A model generated the notes under the pieces. That model ran no database searches and had not been told where the DNA came from. It was given only the letters and a program-made list of their open reading frames with translations. From Xanthobacteraceae bacterium (GTDB taxonomy: Bacteria; Pseudomonadota; Alphaproteobacteria; Rhizobiales; Xanthobacteraceae), in assembly GCA_030039655.1 (NCBI GenBank), contig JASHVC010000771.1:1-7721 (forward strand): DNA of 7,721 nucleotides, in the 5' to 3' direction. Positions 1-6,732 of the stretch are shown here, piece by piece; position 1 is the stretch's first letter; the number at the start of each line of letters is the position of its first letter. A program made the translations under genes and the position numbers.

Positions 1-2609
1 ACCGGATTGTACGGGCTTTCGCTCATGGGCTTTGCGCCCAACGGCCCGATGGTATCCGTCGTGTCGGCAAACATCACCTCGGTCCTCGGAACATCGGCGA
101 AGGCGGGAATGTGATAATTGCGAAAGGTCGGATTGACCACGCGGCCGCTGTCGTCGATCAGCATTTCTTCATAGAGAGTTGAGCCGAGCGACTGCGCCAC
201 GCCGCCTTCGACCTGGCCGCGGCATTGCATGGGGTTGATCACGCGGCCGGCATCGGCGGCATGTATGCTGCGCAGGAGCTTGATCGCTCCGGTCTTTTTG
301 TTGACGGCGATGCGGAAGGCCTGAACGTTGAAAGCAACCGAGCGCGGCGTACCGTTGTGCGTTCGGGTTGCTCGCAGTGCCTTTCCCGATTCCGTTGCGG
401 CCTTGGCCAGCGCGGTGAGCTCGATCCACCGATTGTCGCGAACCACTGCGGTTGGGGTGAGCTTCCACGCATCCTTGCTCCCACCACTGTGCTGCGCGGC
501 AAACGCCGCCATGAGATCGCGCAGCGCCTCTGCGGCGAGCTGCGTTGCGCGTCCGGCGACGACCGTGCCGGTGCTCCCGTACGCGCCCGTGTCATGGCCG
601 CCGTGGTCCGTGTCCGACTGCTTGAGCACGATGTTCTCCGGTTGGGTGCCGAGGACCGTGGCGGCGATCTGACGGTGAACGGTGGCGGTGCCGTTGCCGA
701 ACTCGGCTGTACCGACCACGAGCTCGTAGGTTCCATGAGGACGTAGCGAGATGCTGGCTTCAGAGAAATGGCCGCCGGGCGGAACGGTGTCGATCATACC
801 GAGCGCGACGCCTTCGCCGACAAGCCAATCGCCCGATGGAGGCGGCTCGATCCCGCCTGGCCGCTTCATAGCATCCTCCACCAATGTGAGACATTGATCG
901 AGGCCGTAACTGCCGAAAAAAACGTCGGTCTCCTCCGGCGAAATGGAAATCATCGGGTCGCCCGGATGTACGACGTTGCGCCGGCGAAACTCGATCGGGC
1001 TCATGCCGATGCGGCGCGCTAAATCATCCATCGCGGATTCAATGGCGAAGTTGCTCTGCGGCAAACCGTAGCCGCGAAAGGCGCCGCTCGGCACTGTGTT
1101 GGTGTAGACGACGTAGGCGTCAATTTTCTTGTTTTCGCAGCGGTACACGGCAATAGATTCGCCGCAGGTATGATAGAGCACAGCGCGGGCGTGATTGCCG
1201 TAGGCGCCGGTGTCCGACAAAACATTCAATTGGATCGCCGTCAGGCGGCCGTCGCGCCGCGCGCTGGCCTTGATGCGTACCCGCATGGGGTGACGCGTCG
1301 TCGCGCCGATGAATTGCTCTTCGCGTGTGAACTCAAGTTTGACGGGTTTCCCGGTTTTGAGTGCCGCCAGCGCGACGACGTCCTCGACGATCATCTCCTG
1401 CTTTGCGCCGAAACCGCCGCCCATGCGTTCGCAGAACACGCGGACTTTGCCGGGATCGAGACCGAATATGGAGGACAGGGCGCGTCGCGTTAGGAATGGC
1501 GTCTGCGTGCTCGAACGGACATTGAGCCGGCCCGTCTCGTCCATCCACGCGATGGCGCAGTGCGTTTCCAGATGGGCGTGCTGTGAGCGCGGCGTCACAT
1601 AAGTTGCCTCGTGCACAACGTCGGCCTCGGCAAAACCCGCTTCGACGTTGCCGACATGACCGTGGATCTCAGCCACGATGTTGCGTTGCGGATTATCGAT
1701 GCGGGCCTGCGGACCTTTGTCGTGGATGATCGGCGCACCGGGCCGCATGGCTTCTTCAGGATCGAAGACGGCCGGAAGCACTTCATAGTCGACCCTTAGG
1801 GCGCGGCAGCCGGCCTCGGCAGCGCCCTCGGTTTCGCCGACGACAATCGCCACGCGCTGGCCAACGAATCGCACGACGTTGTCGAGTACGGTGGTGTCAT
1901 CCGGATCGACGCTCTCGTCCTCATGCCTCGCACTTGAATAGAGCCTCCGCGGCGCGTCCTCCCAAGTGAAGACCGCCTGGACACCCGGCACGGCAAGCGC
2001 GGCGCTCTTGTCGATCGCCATGATGCGTGCGTGCGCGTGTGGCGAGCGCAGGAGCTTCAGATGAAGGAGTCCAGGCACGGAGACATCGAGCGTGTACCGC
2101 GCCGTGCCTGTGACCACTTGCGGGCCGGCGGGTGCGCCAACGCTGCTGCCGGAGGCCGATCCGGCTGGGGCATCCTCAACGTGGGGGATGCCACGGATCG
2201 CATCCTCGATGGCGCGGTAGCCGGTGCAGCGGCAAAGGCTGCCCTTCATCGCCCAAGCCAGGTCTTGACGCTGGCCCTGATTGAGGCTCGCGGCGGTCAT
2301 GATCATGCCAGGCGTGCAAAAGCCGCACTGGAAGCCTTGAGCCTGCAGGAAGGCGCGCTGCATGGGATGCAGGTCGTTGGAACTGCCCAAGCCTTCGATT
2401 GTAGTGACGGCGCGATCCTCGGCCCGATACGCCGGGAAGATACAGCTGTGCATCGGATCGCCGTCGATCAGCACCGTGCAGGCGCCGCAATCGCCGGCAT
2501 CGCATCCCTTTTTGACACCGAAGATGCCAAGGTCGCGCAAGAAAGTGCGTAAGCATTGTCCGGGATGCGGATGAGCGGAATGTTGCTTCCCGTTCACCAG
2601 GAAACTCAT
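1..2609 (-). CDS. Fused [2Fe-2S]/molybdopterin subunit of a xanthine-dehydrogenase-family molybdenum hydroxylase (3' end beyond window)
   Basis: Translating the minus strand from the ATG at 2609 gives 869 codons with no stop before the left edge. Residues 1-80 are a plant-type ferredoxin domain with cluster ligands C36, C41, C44 and C56. Residues 80-145 are the second [2Fe-2S] domain with C95, C98, C126 and C128. A Ser/Gly/Ala/Pro-rich linker (about 147-163) leads to the molybdopterin part, which starts near GTARYTLD (168). Molybdenum-cofactor landmarks are GGGFGAK (397-403), FRGYG (511-515), a GNG loop (638-640) and SES with the presumed catalytic base E864. In this family the Mo centre hydroxylates a heterocycle or aldehyde, and electrons pass through both clusters to FAD. 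R475 and E430/E431 lie roughly where xanthine dehydrogenases carry their substrate-binding Arg and Glu. The CoxL motif AYRCSFR is absent. The start overlaps the FAD gene stop (ATGA), indicating translational coupling. Purine hydroxylation is inferred from puuD and transporter neighbours; another N-heterocycle or aldehyde is possible. Confidence 0.95.
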   Translation of the reverse strand, partial: MSFLVNGKQHSAHPHPGQCLRTFLRDLGIFGVKKGCDAGDCGACTVLIDGDPMHSCIFPAYRAEDRAVTTIEGLGSSNDLHPMQRAFLQAQGFQCGFCTPGMIMTAASLNQGQRQDLAWAMKGSLCRCTGYRAIEDAIRGIPHVEDAPAGSASGSSVGAPAGPQVVTGTARYTLDVSVPGLLHLKLLRSPHAHARIMAIDKSAALAVPGVQAVFTWEDAPRRLYSSARHEDESVDPDDTTVLDNVVRFVGQRVAIVVGETEGAAEAGCRALRVDYEVLPAVFDPEEAMRPGAPIIHDKGPQARIDNPQRNIVAEIHGHVGNVEAGFAEADVVHEATYVTPRSQHAHLETHCAIAWMDETGRLNVRSSTQTPFLTRRALSSIFGLDPGKVRVFCERMGGGFGAKQEMIVEDVVALAALKTGKPVKLEFTREEQFIGATTRHPMRVRIKASARRDGRLTAIQLNVLSDTGAYGNHARAVLYHTCGESIAVYRCENKKIDAYVVYTNTVPSGAFRGYGLPQSNFAIESAMDDLARRIGMSPIEFRRRNVVHPGDPMISISPEETDVFFGSYGLDQCLTLVEDAMKRPGGIEPPPSGDWLVGEGVALGMIDTVPPGGHFSEASISLRPHGTYELVVGTAEFGNGTATVHRQIAATVLGTQPENIVLKQSDTDHGGHDTGAYGSTGTVVAGRATQLAAEALRDLMAAFAAQHSGGSKDAWKLTPTAVVRDNRWIELTALAKAATESGKALRATRTHNGTPRSVAFNVQAFRIAVNKKTGAIKLLRSIHAADAGRVINPMQCRGQVEGGVAQSLGSTLYEEMLIDDSGRVVNPTFRNYHIPAFADVPRTEVMFADTTDTIGPLGAKPMSESPYNP

Positions 2610-3436
2610 GTCGAGCCCTTTCCCGCGAGCTCCCTGAGAATTTCTTCGGCGAAATGTAGCGTGATATGCCGGCGCCAATCCGGCTTGCCGTGAACATCAT
2701 TGTAATAAAGCGATTGCGGAATTGTTTGTTCGATTTTCTCTCGGAGGAGGGTGGGCGACGGCAAGTCGGGAAATGAAAGTCGTATCGGCCGCGGCGTCGA
2801 TGCTGTTATGGTGAGAGCGAAATCTCCGCTGTCGGGAGAAAGCGTCCCGATCAGCAAAGCAGCCGAGCGGCCGAGCGGGCTTAGCGAAATTTGGCGAAAC
2901 GCTGTGCGGCGGCGCAGCGAGGATAGCGGCAAATGAATGAGCCGAACCAGCTCCTCTCGTACCAGCGCGTTGCGTTGCGGTCCTAACACAATATCCAAGA
3001 CTGCAACACGCCGCTCTTTGCCGTCCGGCGTCCATATCGTGCAGACTCCATCCAACGCAGCGGTCAGTGAGATCATCGGGCCGGCCGGCAACGCCATGCA
3101 GATGTTGCCGCCTACGGTCGCGGCGTTCCAAACTTTGAAAGAAGCGAGGAACGAACGGCAGCATTGATTGAACAGCGGCGCCGCCATCCAGTCCGCCGGA
3201 AACGTTATGCTATCGAGTTCGGCGATCTTGCAGGTTGCCGCGATGTCCAAACCCTGCTCGCTAATTTTCAGCGCGGGCCAGGCGAGATCGGCGATATCGA
3301 TCAGCCTGCTGACAGATATTTGTGGCTCCGAGAACAACCAGGTGCCGCCGGCGAGCCAGGCGTCGCCGTCGCGCCACACCGGCAAGTCCGTGCGTTGGCG
3401 CGGCCGGGCGATGTCAGTGATGGTGTTGAGGTCCAC
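2606..3436 (-). CDS. FAD-binding subunit of the xanthine-dehydrogenase-type molybdenum hydroxylase
   Basis: The product has 276 residues from the chosen start. It has the two FAD-contact loops of the CoxM/XdhB-type flavoprotein: AGGTW (about 29-33) and TVGGN (about 107-111) followed by a Pro-Ala-Gly-Pro turn. The C-terminal third has the FRQISLSPLGRSAALL-type stretch usual in this family's C-terminal domain. It accepts electrons from the Fe-S clusters of its partner and passes them to an external acceptor. No ATG fits the N-terminus. I chose GTG at 3436 because it gives a protein beginning MDLNTITDI, about 30 residues before the first FAD loop, with GAG about 9 bases upstream. A TTG at 3505 would add 23 residues of unlikely Trp/Leu/Cys-rich sequence; the frame is open back to a TGA at 3547-3545. 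It lies 128 bases after puuD and overlaps the Fe-S/Mo gene by 4 bases, so probably one transcript. Confidence 0.9.
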   Translation of the reverse strand: MDLNTITDIARPRQRTDLPVWRDGDAWLAGGTWLFSEPQISVSRLIDIADLAWPALKISEQGLDIAATCKIAELDSITFPADWMAAPLFNQCCRSFLASFKVWNAATVGGNICMALPAGPMISLTAALDGVCTIWTPDGKERRVAVLDIVLGPQRNALVREELVRLIHLPLSSLRRRTAFRQISLSPLGRSAALLIGTLSPDSGDFALTITASTPRPIRLSFPDLPSPTLLREKIEQTIPQSLYYNDVHGKPDWRRHITLHFAEEILRELAGKGST

Positions 3437-3564
3437 CGCTAAATCTCGAAGCTCCGTGAGCCACAGGCATAAGCGCCAGAAAGCAATTTCAGCGCCAGTC
3501 GCCAATTCTGAGTTAAGAGCAGAGAGCGCATGACGCGAGGGCTCTCACCCCACGGCTGCGGACG

Positions 3565-4764
3565 TTATTTCTCCGGCGCACCGGCTGCGAGCCAAGATGC
3601 GAGCGCAAGGCGCTCCTTGCTCGTCATTTCGGTGATGTTGCCAGGAGGCATGGCCTGCGAGCGTACGGCGTACGCCTCGATCAACGATGCATGACGCCGA
3701 ATCTGCTCGGAGTCATCGAGCATCACACCTCGGGGCGCTGTGGGAATTCCCGGCCAGACCGGTTGGGCCGCATGGCACATGCTGCAGCGGGAAATGACGA
3801 TATTCGCGACTTGCGTAAATTTTGGCGTGGGCGGCAGCGCGGTGGCGGCGGTTAGCGAGGCCGGCCCAGCGGCTGACAGCAGCGCCACGGCCACCATGCC
3901 TGCCGCGGCCACGCCCCAGGTCCACCACGGACTGCCTTTGCCTTCGTGCCGTGAATTAAAGAAGTGGCGAATGACCGGGCCGATAGCGAGCACGATGGCG
4001 ACGATCAGCCAATTGTATTTGGTGGCGAAGAACAGCGGATAATGGTTGCTCAACATCAGGAAAACGACAGGAAGCGTCAGATAGTTGTTGTGTACGGAGC
4101 GTTGCTTGCCAAGCGCGCCCCACACCGGGTCCGGCTCTTTTCCGGCGAGCATCGCCTCGACCGTCTTTTTTTGATACGGAATGACGATGACGAAGACATT
4201 CGCCACCATGATGGTACCGATGATCGCGCCGATCTGAGTGAAGGCGCCAAGCCCACTGAACACGTGCGTGAAACCGTAAGTCAGCGCCACCAGATAAACG
4301 TAGCCGACCAGTGCCAGCGCCACCTCGCGTCGGCCGAGCGGCGAGCGGCACAGGCCCTCATAGACCAGCCAAGAGAGAACGAGGCTTCCGAACGCGATGC
4401 CCGCCGCTTGCGCTGCGGTCATATCGAGCACGGACTTGTCGATCAGAAACAAATCGGCGCCCAGATAGTAGACGACCACCAGGAGCGCGAAGCCTGACAT
4501 CCAGGTCGTGTAGGCTTCCCACTTGAACCAGGTCAGGTGGTCCGGCATCTGTGCCGGTGCTACCAGATATTTCATCATGTGATAGAAGCCGCCGCCGTGG
4601 ACTTGCCACTCGTCGCCTTTGACGCCGTCGGGCAAGCCGGGCCGCGGCTTCAGGCTCAGGTCCAGATGGATGAAATAAAACGAACTGCCGATCCACGCGA
4701 TGCCGGCAACGACATGCAGCCAGCGTAGGATTGAGCCGGCCCATTCCGTCAGCACAACCTGCAA
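3565..4764 (-). CDS. puuD: Urate hydroxylase PuuD: membrane domain plus C-terminal cytochrome c
   Basis: This 399-residue protein has the two-part structure of PuuD. Residues 1 to about 305 form a multi-pass membrane domain of the family once called DUF989, with an early WLHVVAGIAWIGSSFYFIHLD segment, HGGGFYHMMKY at 56-65, hydrophobic helices through 305, and the hydrophilic RSVHNNYLTLP loop at 222-232. Residues about 312-399 are a mono-haem cytochrome c domain with the attachment site CSMCH (C327, C330, H331) and a probable axial Met372 in AMPPGN. In characterised family members the enzyme oxidises urate to 5-hydroxyisourate and the cytochrome c carries electrons toward a terminal oxidase, so no peroxide is released. 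The start is a TTG; AAGGAG lies 9 bases upstream, whereas the GTG three codons later would be 18 bases away. The length matches the family and no key residue is missing. It sits upstream of the purine-hydroxylase-type genes, which would supply its substrate. Confidence 0.95.
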   Translation of the reverse strand: MQVVLTEWAGSILRWLHVVAGIAWIGSSFYFIHLDLSLKPRPGLPDGVKGDEWQVHGGGFYHMMKYLVAPAQMPDHLTWFKWEAYTTWMSGFALLVVVYYLGADLFLIDKSVLDMTAAQAAGIAFGSLVLSWLVYEGLCRSPLGRREVALALVGYVYLVALTYGFTHVFSGLGAFTQIGAIIGTIMVANVFVIVIPYQKKTVEAMLAGKEPDPVWGALGKQRSVHNNYLTLPVVFLMLSNHYPLFFATKYNWLIVAIVLAIGPVIRHFFNSRHEGKGSPWWTWGVAAAGMVAVALLSAAGPASLTAATALPPTPKFTQVANIVISRCSMCHAAQPVWPGIPTAPRGVMLDDSEQIRRHASLIEAYAVRSQAMPPGNITEMTSKERLALASWLAAGAPEK

Positions 4765-4773
4765 GCTGCAGAA

Positions 4774-4779
4774 CTCCTT
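4774..4779 (-). promoter_or_regulatory. Ribosome binding site of puuD, decides the TTG start
   Basis: The minus strand reads AAGGAG here, a near-perfect Shine-Dalgarno sequence, with 9 bases between it and the TTG at 4764. It supports the non-ATG start of puuD over the GTG at codon 4. Confidence 0.7.
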
Positions 4780-4799
4780 CGATTTGCTTCGGCGCGCTT

Positions 4800-4829
4800 A
4801 CTATGCCAGACGCGGCGCGGCCTCTTCAA
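4800..4829 (-). promoter_or_regulatory. Candidate sigma-70 promoter for puuD and the hydroxylase genes
   Basis: On the minus strand TTGAAG (4829-4824) and CATAGT (4805-4800) are separated by 18 bases; each matches the sigma-70 consensus at 4 of 6 positions. They lie between the terminator of the outer-membrane gene and the puuD ribosome site, which leaves a leader of about 30 bases. The placement is sensible but the match is modest. Confidence 0.3.
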
Positions 4830-4848
4830 ACATTTCGTGGGCAAAAAT

Positions 4849-4968
4849 GCCAGCGCTTGTGGAGTTCCCTATGGCGCAAAATGAACATGCCCGGCACGGG
4901 GCCGGGCATGACGTTTGTGTGGTTACTTACTTTGTCAGAACCCAAGATCACTTGAAGTGATAGGTCGT
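4849..4968. repeat. Copy A of a diverged intergenic and 3'-end duplication
   Basis: This stretch shares ordered blocks with 6630-6732: GCCAGCGCTTG (4849-4859), an 18-base block leading into the hairpin (4878-4895, 17 of 18 identical), the hairpin itself, and the last six codons of the outer-membrane gene (4951-4968, 16 of 18 identical). Spacings between blocks are similar but not equal. Confidence 0.55.
4886..4910 (-). terminator. Hairpin terminator after the outer-membrane protein gene
   Basis: CATGCCCGGC (4886-4895) pairs perfectly with GCCGGGCATG (4901-4910) around a 5-base loop. On the minus strand the stem is followed by TTCATTTTG, an imperfect U-tract. It begins 37 bases beyond the stop codon of the outer-membrane gene, so it probably ends that transcript and separates it from puuD. 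Hairpins of this GCCGGGCAT type are also common dispersed elements in Bradyrhizobium-like genomes, so a repeat origin is possible. Confidence 0.7.
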
Positions 4969-6090
4969 TCCCACGTAGGCAGTGCTTTCGACCGACGTTC
5001 CGGGTGCGAACGTGCTGAACAGCCAGGCGTCATGGTTGGTGCCGAACTTATTGTACCAGTAGCGATAGCCGCCATAGAGGTCCCAGATCCCCGGCTTTCC
5101 CCAGAATACCTTCGACGCATCCAGCGAGAGCCGCGTGTCTTCGAACACTTCGGTCTTGGTTTCGTTGGTGCCCAAGGCGCCGGTGGTGCCGAAGCAACCG
5201 AGCGCCAAGCAGTTTGCAGTTGAGATGCCTGTACCCTTCGGGCCGGTGACGTTTAGGATGTTGATCCAGGTGATCGGTAGCGACGGCGGCAGGAAGGTGA
5301 GCGGCTCGGAAATGAAGGTGAAGAGTTTCCAGGTCCACTCGTAGTCGCGGTCGCCGCTGAAAGAGACGCCGGTACCAGCAGGAGCGCCAAAGCAGGTGCC
5401 AGCGAAGCCAACGTAACTGACGCCGGAGAATGCCCCCGCCGGTCCGCATGCGTCAAACGAGTTGTGAGTATATTCCTTCATAGCCGTGATGGCCACGTTC
5501 ACCGTGCCGGGCAAGTTCAACGCGAACTGCAATCCGGGAGCGAACTTCGTTGTTTGCGATGCGAGGAAGTCGTCCTGTTCGCCGCCGTTGACCTCAATGA
5601 AAAACGATACGTCTTTTGTGAGAAAGGTAGAGAATGCCTTGGAGTTTGACAGTTCATTGAAGCCCAATGTGCCATCCCAGAATCCGAAGAATTCTCTACT
5701 GCCGGCAGTGCCGGGGATCCCTGAATTCGGGTCCTGGGGGCCGTATTGGATAAATGCGGCATGAATCAAATTCGTGCCGTATTGCCATACGTCGAAGTGG
5801 TCGACGCTTCCTTCGTATCTGGCAAACGTATTTCCTTGCCCTGATATGCCGCCGGGGACGAGATTGGAACTACCGGCGACGCCAGGATCGGTGGCGTTCG
5901 GGTAGTATGTAAAGCTCACCGAGGTGTCGTTGACGATGAAGAAGGGTACCGCTGGTACCGGTTTGGGTGCCTTGACCGGCATATCTGCCGCGCTTGCGCA
6001 CCCAATCGCCGCAACCGACATTGCTGCAGCGAGTACTACCGACTTGGCGCCAGACGAAAAGCCGACACCATCAAATACACCACGCTTCAT
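4948..6090 (-). CDS. Outer-membrane beta-barrel protein, possibly a Tsx-like nucleoside channel
   Basis: The 380-residue product starts with a signal peptide: basic N-region, hydrophobic core 17-30, and probable cleavage after Ala34 (CASA before ADMP). A Pro/Lys-rich stretch (38-49) follows, as is common in Bradyrhizobium-type outer-membrane proteins. The rest is rich in aromatic and Gly residues in alternating strands and ends in a barrel-type strand with TTYHFK at the C-terminus. Four cysteines, C215, C233, C294 and C299, lie in segments likely to be external loops and could form disulfides. The RYEGSVDHFDVW segment (91-102), the separate FFIEV strand and the overall strand order resemble Tsx-type nucleoside channels, though the mature part (about 345 residues) is longer than Tsx. 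The ATG at 6090 has a strong ribosome site (AGGGGAG, 6 bases away). C31 in AIGC weakly resembles a lipobox, so a lipoprotein is a minor alternative. The outer-membrane call is firm; nucleoside transport is inferred mostly from neighbours. Confidence 0.85.
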   Translation of the reverse strand: MKRGVFDGVGFSSGAKSVVLAAAMSVAAIGCASAADMPVKAPKPVPAVPFFIVNDTSVSFTYYPNATDPGVAGSSNLVPGGISGQGNTFARYEGSVDHFDVWQYGTNLIHAAFIQYGPQDPNSGIPGTAGSREFFGFWDGTLGFNELSNSKAFSTFLTKDVSFFIEVNGGEQDDFLASQTTKFAPGLQFALNLPGTVNVAITAMKEYTHNSFDACGPAGAFSGVSYVGFAGTCFGAPAGTGVSFSGDRDYEWTWKLFTFISEPLTFLPPSLPITWINILNVTGPKGTGISTANCLALGCFGTTGALGTNETKTEVFEDTRLSLDASKVFWGKPGIWDLYGGYRYWYNKFGTNHDAWLFSTFAPGTSVESTAYVGTTYHFK

Positions 6091-6096
6091 AAGCCA

Positions 6097-6103
6097 CTCC
6101 CCT
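6097..6103 (-). promoter_or_regulatory. Ribosome binding site of the outer-membrane protein gene
   Basis: The minus strand reads AGGGGAG, 6 bases before the ATG at 6090. It fixes the start and suggests strong translation, as expected for an abundant outer-membrane protein. Confidence 0.75.
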
Positions 6104-6121
6104 ACGCAACGTCACGCAACG
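6104..6121. repeat. Short tandem repeat ACGCAACG with period 10
   Basis: ACGCAACG occurs at 6104-6111 and again at 6114-6121, just upstream of the ribosome site of the outer-membrane gene and therefore probably in its mRNA leader. The spacing of one helical turn could suit a protein or RNA contact, but two copies of 8 bases may be chance. Confidence 0.4.
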
Positions 6122-6381
6122 ACTGAACCGACTATTCAACGCCACGCGACAATTCCTATCCCATGATCGAGATACCGTGGGCGACAGCGGTGGTTAAAGC
6201 CGTTTATTTGGGCGGGGCTTGCTGCTTTGTTGAGCCGCACATCGAGCGCGCTGCGCGGGTGAACTCCGCAAGGCCGGGGCGAGGGCTGTTGGTTTGCGGC
6301 TTCTGATGGCTTCTAATTTGTTTGAATCGGATCGCGACCGTGGGAAAGTATCGCTGAAAGCGCGATTGCTGAGCTGCCTAT

Positions 6382-6387
6382 TTTATA
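6382..6387 (-). promoter_or_regulatory. Candidate -10 box of a distal promoter for the outer-membrane gene
   Basis: The minus strand reads TATAAA (5 of 6 matches to TATAAT) in an AT-rich patch. No good -35 hexamer lies 16-18 bases upstream, which would fit an activator-dependent promoter. The inverted repeats at 6415-6441 would then be centred about 49 and 58 bases upstream of the start. The leader would be about 285 bases, which is long; a nearer promoter was not evident. Confidence 0.25.
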
Positions 6388-6414
6388 ACTAGCTCCAAGC
6401 GTACTTCATTGAAT

Positions 6415-6441
6415 TTTTGTCAATGTGACAAAATGGTCACA
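6415..6441. promoter_or_regulatory. Two overlapping perfect inverted repeats, likely an operator
   Basis: TTTTGTCA (6415-6422), 3 bases, TGACAAAA (6426-6433) form one perfect 8+8 repeat. TGTGAC (6424-6429), 6 bases, GTCACA (6436-6441) form a second. Together they present three TGTCA/TGACA or GTCAC/GTGAC half-sites in 27 bases. The second resembles a CRP/FNR-family site, but with 8 rather than 6 bases between TGTGA and TCACA. The regulator is unknown. The site lies between two divergent transport genes and upstream of the possible -10 box at 6382-6387. Confidence 0.5.
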
Positions 6442-6468
6442 TATCTCTCACGCCTTGCGACGTTGCCA

Positions 6469-6489
6469 CGCCTTCCGTAGGGGAAGGCG
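6469..6489. other. Stem-loop of unknown role
   Basis: CGCCTTCC (6469-6476) pairs perfectly with GGAAGGCG (6482-6489) around a 5-base loop. Neither strand has a T-tract after the stem, so it is not a standard terminator. It lies about 30 bases from the inverted repeats at 6415-6441. Confidence 0.4.
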
Positions 6490-6629
6490 AAGCGCTGGCA
6501 GGAGAAAGTGCTCTCGTGAGTTGTGGAAACCAAACAAGCTGACAACCAAAAAGAGGAAAGTTTTGTTAGCGTCGCGTCGTCGGCACTGTACTCTCGCGAG
6601 CCGGAGGTTTTTCCGTGGCGAGTTCAAGA

Positions 6630-6732
6630 GCCAGCGTTTGATTCAGAAAACGAACATGCCCGGCGAGAGGGTGCCGGGCATATTGCTGCTTGGCGACGAG
6701 GGGGAAGGGGGCTACTTAAAGTGATAGGTTGT
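6630..6732. repeat. Copy B of the diverged intergenic and 3'-end duplication
   Basis: The blocks match copy A in the same order and orientation: GCCAGCGTTTG (6630-6640), the block into the hairpin (6647-6664), the hairpin (6656-6681), and six codons reading TTYHFK on the minus strand (6715-6732) followed by a TAG stop at 6712-6714 in place of TGA. The hairpin-to-stop gap is 30 bases against 37 in copy A. Confidence 0.55.
6656..6681 (-). terminator. Second copy of the GCCGGGCAT hairpin, probable minus-strand terminator
   Basis: ATGCCCGGC (6656-6664) pairs with GCCGGGCAT (6673-6681) around an 8-base loop; on the minus strand TTCGTTTTC follows. It lies 30 bases beyond the stop of the short minus-strand frame ending at 6712. 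If that frame is dead, the hairpin may be a relic, but it could still block transcription entering from the right. Confidence 0.55.

Noticed and set aside
225..746. Long plus-strand and other-frame open frames over the first 2.6 kb
   Set aside because: The minus-strand frame from 2609 carries all Fe-S and molybdopterin motifs without interruption; the others are shadows in GC-rich DNA.
1..2609. A frameshift or split of the Fe-S/Mo gene
   Set aside because: Codon-by-codon translation from 2609 to 3 shows no stop and keeps family motifs in order; the gene simply runs off the window edge.
1..2609. Aerobic CO dehydrogenase (CoxL)
   Set aside because: The CoxL active-site loop AYRCSFR is absent; the equivalent place reads GAFRGYG.
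3439..3531. A 30-codon minus-strand ORF (ATG at 3531, TAG just before the GTG of the FAD gene) as a leader peptide
   Set aside because: No good ribosome site, no attenuator structure and no telling codon run; its close stop is probably chance.
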